Source: Asterella californica (Eukaryota > Streptophyta > Marchantiopsida > Marchantiales > Aytoniaceae). Taken from it: 64,000 bases of DNA. The notes under the pieces were generated by a model, which saw nothing but the letters and a program-made list of their open reading frames with translations, was not told the origin of the DNA and did no database searches. The position numbers and the translations under genes are program-made. Position 1 is the stretch's first letter, and each line of letters opens with the position of its first letter. Shown piece by piece: positions 47,341 through 57,693 of the stretch. The stretch lies in contig JAYKYS010000018.1 in assembly GCA_036924285.1 (NCBI GenBank), positions 1,302,001 to 1,366,000 of the forward strand, read 5' to 3'.

Positions 47341-48095
47341 CATAAGTTGGGAATGAGCAAGCACAAACGACCAGGGATCTATCATAAACAACCCTGACTA
47401 AAGAACTTGAAAATATATATCCAGGAAAGATAATACAGGAAAAGAATTGGCCAAATTATTGGCTGCGGCGCTCGCCACTCACTAAAAGCTGAAGCGAGAT
47501 AACATCCCTCACGTTTCAAAAGACAATACAGCATCGGCCTTCCAGTCCACCGCATCATTTCTTCCTTATCGAACGTCTTCACACACATAAATGAAACTGA
47601 AGGAAAAAGAAAGAGAAAGAAAACGCGAAATGTACCCTGCCAATTCAGAACTTCGCTGCATAACACTTCCATCAAGCCAATTTTGAAACGGACCGTCAAA
47701 ACAATCTAGATTGTAAGCGGAAAGGAACTAGTCCAGTAATTATCCAGGAAAAGTAGTACCAGTTGCGATAGGTAATATTCTGCACAGCTCTCCAGAAGCT
47801 CACTTCGATCGTGGTTGTTAGTAAAATTAACTCGTACAGATGATAATGGATACGGACACGCAATGGGCTTCATATTTGTGAAAGGCGTCGACAGGCTATA
47901 CGATTTGTGCTTACGAACATGATTTTATTGACGATTTTACAATTCTAAGTAGTTTATTTTTGCACAAGTCACCGACGTGCAAGCCTCACAGAAGATTATG
48001 CTTGCAAAAGTGGTGTGGGTTACAGCCCCAACAGACAAAGTCCCGAAACTACGCTCCGGGCAGGAGCTGAATGATTCTCAAGGCGAATGGCTGAT

Positions 48096-49251
48096 TTACC
48101 CTTCGGTCTTTGCTTGCCACCAATCCAAGAACTTCAGATTAGTCTCGAGACAGTCAAATTTATACAAACCCAGAGCGAAGTTTGCACCTTCCTCAGCTAT
48201 GGCCCAGCTGGCTGCTGCTCCTCCAAGAAACGAGACGAAACTTCCTGTAATGCAAAGAAATCACCGACAACAATGTAGGTTACTCCACTCTAATTGCAAT
48301 GTTAGTCTAACCTAATAACGGGCAAGCAACGTGTAACTGCTACTTCTCTTGTATTCACTGTTCCTTCCAAACTGCCGATTATCCAGCGACTGAGATCCGC
48401 CACTTAGGTTCTCATTTCACTCACACAATCAGTAAGACACACTGAATGCATATAGCCGACGCCTAACTAAGCTGGAATATGAATTTAAGGAATATCTGGA
48501 ATATCTGTTGTGCGTTGACAACGACTGACAAAAAGGATGAAAGAATACTTAAAACTAAAGCAAACAAAACCCTATCACGTCCATTGACACTCCCGCCCTG
48601 GAGAAAGTATCAGCTATTTAAATAGGGTTTAGTTGGGAGGTGCTGATACCCGATCCATAATCCTAAGCAAACATTCCGTTGTAAACCATATTTCGCAAGA
48701 CTACATACAATGTCATCTTGAACAAACTCAATCCAGCTTTAGTTACAACAACAAGGGCAAGAGATCTGTAACCTCTTACCGAGAGAACTTTTGGAGTAGC
48801 GCATAGCTACACCTGCAGACGTCAAACCACCAACAACAGCCCCAGCAGCGGCCACCTGGGCTCCCTGTCTAACCAGCTTCAGCTGCATAGCGGGGATCGC
48901 GATCAGGGAATCAGCAGGTACATATGAGCATCTACTAAACCAAAAGAATCCACCCAGAAACTAGCAATCAACCTCAAACTGAACAACAGGCAAAAGAACA
49001 ACGAAACACATTCCTCACACAAACAAAACGGCACCCATCCTCTGACAGCATTCATTCACTCTCACCCGAGGGCCGTGAACAGAATCGGATCTGATAAACT
49101 CTTCGACATCCCGCTCAGTCCAGGGCTTTAGAGGAGCAGCCCGATTCTCAGTGATACTAGCAAGTCTGTAAAACACTGAGAATCGCTCACGCCACGCGGC
49201 CTTGTCAATCGCCCACCACGGCTGATAGCCTTTCTCCTCCCCCCCACCCAT
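48096..49251 (-). CDS. Small spliced membrane-type protein, 145 residues
   Basis: Three exons on the minus strand: 49251-49066, 48882-48780, 48244-48096. Introns are GTGAGA...GCAG and GTAAGA...ACAG; phases match and the frame stays open to TAA. The protein opens MGGGEEKGYQPWWAID, has a Trp/acidic segment (PLKPWTERDVEEFIRSD), then two small-residue hydrophobic stretches (VAAAGAVVGGLTSAGVAM, about 73-90; FVSFLGGAAASWAIA, about 99-113), and ends FLDWWQAKTEG. Two short Gly/Ala-rich helices with conserved Trp-rich ends suggest a small inner-membrane protein. From memory it recalls plant-specific accessory proteins found with mitochondrial respiratory complex I, but I cannot confirm this. No cleavable signal peptide is seen. 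Splicing coherence and full-length continuity make it a real gene; its function is unassigned. Confidence 0.8.
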
Positions 49252-51640
49252 GGCCGTGCTTCTTGTTTTGCAGCCTCAAATCGACCCTACCCGACCTTTA
49301 GTCAATCGATCCCAACATTCGATCTGTGATGGACCCCGGCGTGCCTCGTCCGTCGCGTGGAATTGTTAACAACCCCGATCTCCTCCCGTCCTCGTTATCG
49401 GCCCTTCTGTTGTGTGCTCTGTTGGCGACTGGACTCTGGCTGGATCGAGCGAAGAGCCAGTCCGTCGATTTAGGTCCTACCCCTATTCTCAAGACATATC
49501 AGCACAGTGGAGTGAAGCGCTCTTCACTGGCCGCCGATCCGTCTGTATCTACACTAAAGTAAAACTCACTATCTATACACGTACGTTTAACCAAGAAACA
49601 ATATTTTGGATGAGCAATCAGAATGACAGAAATGTATACAATCTAGAAAGAAAGTGGTAGATGTTTCAATGTGTGAAAGGAGAGGTGAAAAGATCGATGT
49701 AGAAATTTTTTGTATAGTGAAAACAATGTTTTCATAGGTCCAAGAGCCAGGTCTAATGCTTATTTATTTATCTATTTATCTCATCTATTTATTTATCTAT
49801 CCATTTACACTCCTGGCACTCCTGTAGTCCCTTGTTACATCTCCTGATGATTATTATCACAAGTCCCATCCTTCTACGATAAGTTGTTCATCGTTAGCAT
49901 ATTAACTTTTATATCACTATGTGACAGTGGTACCATGATTCAGTTGTCAATTACATACTAGGTGGTCTCATTAGTGGTACGCAAGAGATTACATCCAGTA
50001 AGGAGCTAAGTGTATAACTTTATAACCATTTTTTGGTGGATTGGCAAGCATTTGATGAATGAACCTGTTTTTATTTTCTATATGTCTTTGACACGATCCG
50101 ATATTCCATAATATTCATCAAATACGCATTTTGCTATTAATCTCTATATATAAAATCTAAATTGTAATGGTAGAGAATTTATCATTGACACGTCTTTTCC
50201 ACAACCGTATTGTGATAAGATAGAAATAATATTACATTATATCTCCTTTTTTATCAATTAAATACCATTCCTTGTGTTTTATGTTTGGAAAAGTATGCAT
50301 GCCCATGTATAATGTTCACTTCTTCGAATGTTTGCGTCTGGTTAGCTAGGCAAGATATCATTATCACTTTTCCCGTTCGTTATAGATCATGAAAGCAGAC
50401 AATCATTCAAGTATTTCAACATTCTCAAATTCCTAGCATAAATTAGCATGTTTCTCCCAAAACTTAGAATCCCACTTTATACATGCATTTTCTAAAAATC
50501 AAGTATCATAAAATCATATGTGATAGAGTCAACTCTATCATTAATCATTAATAGTTAATAATTATAATTAAATTAGAAAATAATTTCAAAAGAGTATTAT
50601 AGTGAAAAAAATTGGAACGTCTAACTCGTAAAAGGAATAATAACACGTTTTACAACAGCTGCTAACAACAACAAGGTACCCGCTAACAGATTTCTGTTTC
50701 AAATTTTACAAACCTTAACTTCTGAAGAGAGATTTTTTTCTGTAGATCTAAAATCATATATAATTCATGAACATGTGAAAATTTTCAAATAAATGTAAAT
50801 ATGTAAATATTTCAAATCCTAAAATTTTATATAAAAAGAAATGTCATGATACAAGAGTTCTATCCGCTCAATTGAGTAAATAATCATATAATCTGCAACA
50901 CGTACATGCTTCTTTATCGACTCGTTCGCTACTTGACTCTCTAGAATCGACGGCTGAACTTTTAGATATGAAGTAGTGGATGCTTCACTCTACGGCTCCA
51001 AGTGTATATCATCTTCCTCTGCCACCTCTTCAAAAAACTCTAGATCTTGAAGCATAGCCGCATCTTCTCTTGAAAGTGTTGAAACATCAAACTATGTATT
51101 CCACCTTTCTTAGTCTCCACTTCTATGTCAGGTGATATCTTCAAGTTGAAGACGTGAGAAGAGATATACATGAATTGACGATGATCAATCTCCACTACAA
51201 TACAATGTCGACTAACTTATAATGCACACACCAATGTAGTCCTCAAACTTGAACAGAGATCCATGATCTAGTCACCTTCTCTCGAGAAATAACTGATCCT
51301 TTTACTGATCATAACTTGTGACTTACTGCAAACATTCACAGGTTTACCGTCGTACAATAAGATCTAGTAACTGCAAGCTAGAGCGACAATATTAGTCTTA
51401 GGATACCCAACACCCAACACCCAATCCAAAATATTTCATAGACATTTTATCATCTTTAGATCAGAATCCTATTGTCCAGTAGTTGTGATTCATGGTTACT
51501 CTAGGTCCACCTACATTATTACAGTTCATCTTCACCCAAATATCGAGAGAAATCTACATCTTCAATCATGTAGAGCTTCTCCAACATCTGATGCTTGTTG
51601 AAGACTATGTGTAAGATGAGGCTCTAGAGTGAACTCAAAA
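49252..51640. other. Intergenic, AT-rich; no convincing gene
   Basis: An open frame at 49329-49562 (MDPGVPRPSRGIV, one hydrophobic stretch SALLLCALLATGLWL) lies head-to-head with the gene ending at 49251. It could share its promoter but has no recognisable motif. 49756-49805 is a TATT/TATC simple repeat. From 49810 to 51640 only AT-rich sequence and stop-filled frames are seen. Confidence 0.5.
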
Positions 51641-52010
51641 CTCGAATGCCTGTGGTGGTGCATTCGCAGCATTTATATAGTGAGAGAAATAGTACATGAT
51701 AAGCTTCCGGTCAATGCTCATCTCTCACGCGGATCGCTGATGTGACTTACATGCAGCCTTAGATCTAGAACAACATCTAGAGGGTTCAAAATGAGCCACG
51801 TAAGAGACTCGTTGAAAAGTTCTAGAAGCTTCTTTCTAGAAAGTTTCTTCTGGAAGTTTCCCGGCGGACTTTGGCGCACTCGTCTATTGATAGAAGTACT
51901 ATTTGCTGCATGTATTCTTCGGCCAACTTAGCCGTAACTAATTCTTATACCAAAAACTTATACCAAACCAATTTCTCCTCTAGTTGATAAGTAGGGCTCT
52001 ACTTATTACA
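51640..52010 (-). repeat. 3' LTR of RLG-8 (part; outer end undefined)
   Basis: On the minus strand it begins TGTAATAAGTAGAGCCCTAC at 52010, right after the purine tract AAAAGAGGAGAGG (52011-52024). It contains a promoter-like TATATAAATG near 51670-51680. The far end was not located because the partner LTR is outside the window. Confidence 0.55.
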
Positions 52011-52023
52011 AACCTCTCCTCTT

Positions 52024-53340
52024 TTAAGAAGCAACGTCCTCGTTGCTCAACTGCTGTTCGAAAGCTTGCACTATGAGTGGGGCGTGTGCAAGATTGGTTG
52101 CAGGTTCTTATGTTGCTTCATGTAATGGATAGTCTTTCCATTTGATCAAATAATCTACCCGTTGATGACGAGTCTCACGAACACGTTTCTTTAAGATGCG
52201 TTCCACTTCAAACTCTTCCTCGCCATTGATAATTTGAGGGAGAGGTCGCGACTCTTGCGAATTGTCAAATTGAGGAGGTCGTGGTGTATATCGCCGTAAT
52301 AAAGACATATGAAAAACCGGATGAATCTTCATGTGGGGTGGAAGTTCGAGTTGGTATGCCACTGCTCCAATTCTACGGACAACAAAGAAAGGCCCGATGA
52401 AGCGAGGGTTGAATTTACGACTGCCGATCAGAGTAAGATTGGTTGTGGATAACCAAACTTGATCACCAATCGTGAACTTTTCATGCCGACGGTGTCCATC
52501 GGCACATTGCTTTTGTCGATTCTGAGCAACTTGTAGTTTCACCTTAGCTTTTTCCACTCCTTGTTGAATTCGTGCAACGAATTCATTGACAGCATCCACT
52601 TTGGTGTTGACTGACGACGTCGTGTCGAATCGTGTCAAACTTGCTGGTGTAAGAGGATGTTCGCCGTACATGAGATAGAAAGGCGTTTCACGAGTAGATG
52701 CATTGAGAGAGTTGTTGTTAGTAAATTCTACCAAAGGGAGTAAGGTGTCCCACTTCGCTTGCTCTTCCAGAGTAAAGGCTCATAGCATGTCTTCAATGGT
52801 GCGATTGGCTCTTTCAGTTTGTCCATCAGTTTGTGGGTGATAAGCAGTAGACATGGCAAGTTTGGTCTTGAACAGACCAAATAAGGTTCACCAAAATAGG
52901 CTAGTAAACTGAGGACCTCTATCTGTTATAAGCACCCACGATAGACCGTGCTGAGCAAAAATGATGTTCAAATATAACTGGGCAAGTTGCGGTGTTGAGA
53001 TGTCTTTCGTGGTTGGTCGAAGGTGGATCATCTTGCTGGGCTTATCGACGAAGACGACTATGGAGTAAAACCTGAGCTGGTCATGAGAAGTTCACACACT
53101 AAGTCCATACTAACATGTTCTCAACGTTTGGAAGAGATCGGGAGGGGTTGAAGGACACCGGAGGGTGCTTGATTTGTATCCTTATTTTGTTGACACATTG
53201 CACAACTCAGAGTGTATACTGCAACATCCTTTGCCATCTTGGGTCAATAGAACACTCGTTGGACTGCTTCCAATGTCTTTTCTACCTCCATGTGTCTTGC
53301 AATGGCTGAATCGTGACATTCAGTTAGTATGGTGGTGCGT
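52024..53340 (-). pseudogene. RLG-8 integrase and chromodomain (left half of split chromovirus)
   Basis: On the minus strand from 53340 come the HHCC finger (HDSAIARHMEVEKT..., CAMCQQ), then TDRGPQFTSLFW-stop and [21 protein letters not shown]. An open frame from 52734 gives NTRETPFYL-like target residues (RETPFYLMYGEHP), FIGPFFVVRRIGAVAYQLELP, IHPVFHMSLLRRY and a chromodomain (EFEVERILKKRV..., YLIKWKDYPLHEAT). The conserved Trp after HEAT is replaced by a stop. Integrase with a C-terminal chromodomain defines a chromovirus. It joins in frame to the right half at 63106 after removal of RLG-9. Confidence 0.9.
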
Positions 53341-55065
53341 TGTCGTGATGTGAATTATTCCACATAGTGAATAATTCACCTCTCAGTTAGGAGTTAGTCT
53401 CTATGAGGGAAGCTAAGACCTCAGATAAGTCGATTCTGGAGGAAGTGAGCATTCGAAGATCTGAAAACACCACGGCATAGGTCTCGTCGCGCTGATCACC
53501 GTGGTATGTTCAAAAGTTGCAAACGGAGTTGCAGGCGAAAAGTTACTTGGAGTTTTTCTACAAGATTTCTGATACCGCGAAATTTACCATAAATCAGAGT
53601 GAGTTCGAAAAATACTTTTTAGATTCTTCTCATGTAGATTATGGTATGTAGTATTTGTTTAAAATTCGAAATGTGCAAAAAGAGCAGGTTTAGAGAAAGT
53701 TATGGCACTTCGTGTTAGCAAAGGAAAGATGAAATACCGCAACTTTCTAGCATATTAGCTTAGAAACTGATCTTCAAAACCAGTTGTGAGATCAGCTTCC
53801 GTGGTGTAGCTGAGAAACTTGTAGGGAGGAGGTCTCCGGATCAAATCCCTTCAGACTCACAACCGGCTTGGAGTAGGCTGGCCCCTTCGGGGGAATATGA
53901 GGGGCACCAAGTTGCCTAGGGGCGGGACACTAGATGTCCCTTAAACGTACCGTGAATACGGGACGTCTCCGTCTACCCTTGCACTAGTGCAGTCACCTAG
54001 TGTGGATGCTAGAGGGAGATTACCACCGGGTTTCGAAATGGACCTCTCACCTTCGGGTTGGCGGGGTAATTAGTACGAATTCGGTTGCGGCCCTCTAAGT
54101 CCTGGGGTAGCGAGATGGCATCAAAGATACTCCAAGTCGGTACCAATTCTTTTGTAGAAAAATGTAGAGTTCGAAATATTATTCACTTGGGTCGAAAAAT
54201 CAAGTGAAACTGATACCTGAGGCAATACTTACGGCACTTCGAAGTTTAAGGGGTCGGGAAACGACAATGATGATAACTCGGGCTCCACGTGTCAGAACGA
54301 GGTGATTCCGGTGGCCAGAGGTACCGTGGTGGAGTTACTTCAAGTGGAGGTGTCAGATGCTGACTGTACAGCCGAGACGGTGGCCGTCCGTACAGATGAA
54401 CCTGCGAGGCTTAGTGAAATAGTCTTCTTACGTGTAGATATATTATCAATGAGTTATTTTTCTGCTGCCATCTGTTTAGGGCGTCTTTTATCCTTGCCAG
54501 GTGACATTGAAGGTTGCGTAGGATGGAGGAAAACCCAGAGGGGTGTACTTCGGAGAGAGAGAATTCTCAGTCCATTATTGCATTATCGGAGTTTGTCGAT
54601 CATCGAGCAGTGTAGAGTTTACCGTGCGGGAGCTATCGAGTAGAGAGAAACAGTAGAGCTGAGGAGAGAAATTTTTACACAGAGACTACTTCTGAAGATA
54701 CTTTTCTGACTGATCAGAGTTTTAACATCGAGGGATTGAGATTAGTAGACAGAATCGAGTAGAGAGGAGACCTACAACTTGTACGCATACTTTCTGAAAA
54801 GAAAACGGGAAGCTTCTAGGTGAACGCGTTGGTGCTTCACAGGAGCATTTTTCTGATATTCTGAGTTACTGAGCGTGAGCTTTGCAATCTGCATGATCTG
54901 GAGTTGAAGATCTACTTGCACGCCGTGTGTTTTATCTTGACCGGATCGAAATCGTGGTGGTGTGTTCTCTTACGGTCCATATTCCGTGTGTGGGTTTTGC
55001 CCTCCTCTTCACGATCGTATCACAGCTAGAAGGTTCGCCCTTCCCAGGAAACTCTCGCCTCGACA
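53341..55065 (+). repeat. 5' LTR of RLG-9
   Basis: 1725 bp with ends TGTCG and CGACA. It carries a tRNA-like patch at 53801-53849 (GTAGCTGAG; GGTCTCCGGATCAAATCCC), followed by CTAGGGGCGGGACAC (53916-53930), the same order as in the RLG-5 LTR. Confidence 0.93.
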
Positions 55066-55072
55066 TACAATC

Positions 55073-55090
55073 TGGTGCTTCCACTGAGAG
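55073..55090 (+). promoter_or_regulatory. Primer binding site of RLG-9
   Basis: TGGTGCTTCCACTGAGAG, seven bases after the 5' LTR, identical to that of RLG-4. Confidence 0.6.
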
Positions 55091-55140
55091 GCTTCTTGGG
55101 GTGATTGATCGTGGAGTTGAGTTCTAAGACGGAGAAGAAG

Positions 55141-56610
55141 ATGGATCGGAAGAGCGGAAGCGTTGCTGGTGCTACCTCTATGGCTGCTGCATCTACGTTT
55201 GCTGCAGCACCTGCTGTTGCACCTGCGACTGCTGCGACTGCTGCGACATCTGCATCTGGTCTCGATACAGCTGAGATCCTGAAGACGCTTGCGGCCCTGG
55301 TCCAACAGCATCCGATCGTTGGAGGGGGTGAGTTGAAATCTACCAAAGCTTTGCAAGCGATAGTGAATAAATGTGATAGATTTGAAGGTAGAGATATTTC
55401 TAGATATCTGCGTGAATACAGAGGAGAGATGGAACTAGTTAGAGTTACTGATGCTGAGATGATAGGGAGTTTTGAGTTAGTTGTAATCCCTGAGTTGCGG
55501 GACCAGGTTAGGGATGTACAGAGAAGAAATCTAGGTGTCTGGATGAGTTTTGAACGATCTCTTCGAGAGGAGTTTCTTGAAGAAGATTCAGAGAGAGTCA
55601 CTAGAAGAACGTTTCTGGACTGGGTTGAGCAGCAACCTGGTCGTATGATGAACCTGAATGAGATGCTGAGAGAGTTTGATCGGAGATACCGACAACTCTC
55701 AACTCTTGAGAGGATAACCTTAGATGCTAGGAAAACCGAGCTTTTCCTGCAAGCTACCGATGATGCTACGGCAGATCGGTTATGCTTTATGTTGGCTGAC
55801 CGATCGGCTGAAGGAGGAGTTACTACTGATTGGGGAAGAGTCGAGGATGCTGTTGCCGTACTAACGAGGCAAAGGAGAGGAAGAGTGGCTGTGGGAGGAC
55901 GTCCGCTTGCAGAAGTAATCGCTCAACCTCGCACTGCTCCTCAAGTACAGCAACCTCCGGCTCTTGCTCCGGCTCCTAGACCTGCTGTACCGGCTGCAGT
56001 ACCTTTGATGCCAGTTGTGCCAGTTCCCGCACAAAGAGCACCGGTTCAGAGACTTGCAGAGAACCATGGACAGCAGAACCAGATCGAGGATTTGATTCGA
56101 CAGATGAGAGAACTGAAGGTGAAGCTAGCTGGATTGCAGAGACAGCAGCCGCCGGCGCCTGCTGCTGCACGTCCAGGAGGTGCTCCTGTTCGTAGATGTA
56201 TCTGGTGTGACAGTCAAGATCATTTCCGAGAGGACTGTCAAGAGCTCACGGCTGCTCTGCGAGATGGTGTGGTTCGCTATCAGAACGGTAGGCTGCACCT
56301 TTCTTCTACTGGAGAGCCGCTAAGCACGCAGTTTGGACGAGGAGGCATGAGGAGTCTACCTCAGATTACAGCTGCTGCAACTGTACATGCATTGATGGCA
56401 CCACCGGTAAATCTTGATGTATATGCCGGTCACATTGAAGTTTCTTCTAGTCCTACGTTGCTAGATAGGACTACTGAGAAGAAACTTGTTCAAGTTCCTT
56501 CTGAAGTATTGAAGAGGAGCAGAAACTATCCGTAGGGTCACAGGGTGGGGAGATCCTGTTGATGCTGCGTCTATCAAAGCATTCTTGGACGTCACTGGCA
56601 GGATGCTTCT
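55141..56610 (+). pseudogene. RLG-9 gag
   Basis: ATG 55141 (MDRKSGSVAGATS) is chosen because it aligns with the starts in RLG-4 and RLG-5; the frame is open further upstream only from a non-ATG codon. An Ala/Thr-rich N-terminus is followed by the gag core (CDRFEGRDISRYLREYRGEMEL), the SERVTRRTFLDWVEQQPGR block, NEMLREFDRRYRQLSTLERI, a Pro/Ala-rich linker and the knuckle CIWCDSQDHFREDC (56197-56238). A 1-nt frameshift near 56515 and a compensating one near 56597 leave a stop at 56533-56535 but restore the frame for protease. This is the best-preserved gag of the family here. Confidence 0.9.
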
Positions 56611-57693
56611 GTGGAGGAGAAGAGGCGGCGAGAAGCCTCTGAGCTTGATACTGGCGTTCCAGAGGAGACTGGAGATAGACGGAGGGTCACAAGGAGACGA
56701 GCGGCCCCTCCAGAAGACGTCCCATCTACTTCTGCAGCTCCTCCACCTGCACCGGGTCCGATGGAGGACGTGCAGAGATCCCAGCAGGAGTCAACGACTG
56801 CTGGGAGACGGTTTACTGCCCAAGAGAAGGGGAAGGGACCGGCTTACAAGTTGGCAGCTGATATTGAAACTTCTACTGATCTCAAGAGCATCTTGGAGCA
56901 GAGAATACTTGACGCGCGAATCGAGTTTTCTCTTCGAGAAGTTCTTGGTATTGCGAAGAGGGAGTTTCACGAGCTGATCATCGACATCATCAAACGAAAG
57001 AGGCAGGTGATGTCCGAACAAGTAGAGAGTGAGATGATTGATGTTATAGGAGCTTTTGTGAATGATGCGGAGTTCGGCAAGGTGCATTTTCAGGAGGCTG
57101 ATGATACAGAGTTCCAGCAAGAAGCGTTGGTTGCTGGTACCAATACTGCTGAATTTGATGACGATGAAGCTGGCGATGAGAGTCCAGCTACTGATAGTGA
57201 CTTCAGGAAGAGACACTGGGCTCGTGCTACGACGGCTACACGAGTTCGTCTCGGAAGTCTTGAACCTGTTGCTGCGTTAGTTGATCACGGTTCAGAGATC
57301 AACATCATGTCACGAGAAGTGTACGAGAGAGGACAATGGCCTATCGAACTGAACCATGGTTGGGTGCTACGAGCTGCAAACAACCAGAAGGGTGAGTTAT
57401 ACGGTGCTTGTCCCAACGTGAGAGTGAAGCTGGGTGATGTGGAGGTAGATCAGCACTTCTTCGTGCAATCTTCTGCTTCTTATCCTGTAATTCTTGGTCA
57501 GCCTTATATCACTGCAGTTCGAATGGAGACCAAGGTGATGGACGATGGATCTCACTATGCTAGGATCCGTAGTCCAGATGATAGACGTTCTGTGCAGTTT
57601 TTGACCGTTCGTACAAACCACGAACGAAACAGACAGACTCTGAGAGATTCTCCTATCTGTAGGAGCAAGGATTTTCTGAAACCACTCTTGTAG
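56611..57693 (+). CDS. RLG-9 protease region (gag frame)
   Basis: An uninterrupted 360-codon stretch in the same frame as gag. It holds an acidic/Arg linker (VTRRRAAPPEDVPSTS), the conserved pre-protease segment (AYKLAADIETSTDLKSILEQ, VLGIAKREFHELIIDIIKRK) and the retropepsin motif ALVDHGSEINIMSREVY at about 57274-57324. The usual Asp-Thr/Ser-Gly is Asp-His-Gly. A second half follows (VEVDQHFFVQSSASYPVILGQ, YITAVRMETKVMDDGSHYA). It ends at TAG 57691-57693, inside the loop of the frameshift hairpin. The product would process Gag and Pol. Confidence 0.85.
   Translation: MEEKRRREASELDTGVPEETGDRRRVTRRRAAPPEDVPSTSAAPPPAPGPMEDVQRSQQESTTAGRRFTAQEKGKGPAYKLAADIETSTDLKSILEQRILDARIEFSLREVLGIAKREFHELIIDIIKRKRQVMSEQVESEMIDVIGAFVNDAEFGKVHFQEADDTEFQQEALVAGTNTAEFDDDEAGDESPATDSDFRKRHWARATTATRVRLGSLEPVAALVDHGSEINIMSREVYERGQWPIELNHGWVLRAANNQKGELYGACPNVRVKLGDVEVDQHFFVQSSASYPVILGQPYITAVRMETKVMDDGSHYARIRSPDDRRSVQFLTVRTNHERNRQTLRDSPICRSKDFLKPLL

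Noticed and set aside
49329..49562. 78-residue gene divergent from the gene at 48096-49251
   Set aside because: It has a single hydrophobic stretch but no recognisable motif or splice continuation; kept only as a note.
53801..53849. Functional tRNA gene in the RLG-9 LTR
   Set aside because: The A-box to B-box distance is only about 31 bp and no complete cloverleaf can be drawn; it is at most a SINE relic.
54302..54643. 113-codon open frame, repeated at 62362-62679
   Set aside because: It lies inside the two LTRs of RLG-9 and shows indel differences between copies; LTR sequence, not a gene.
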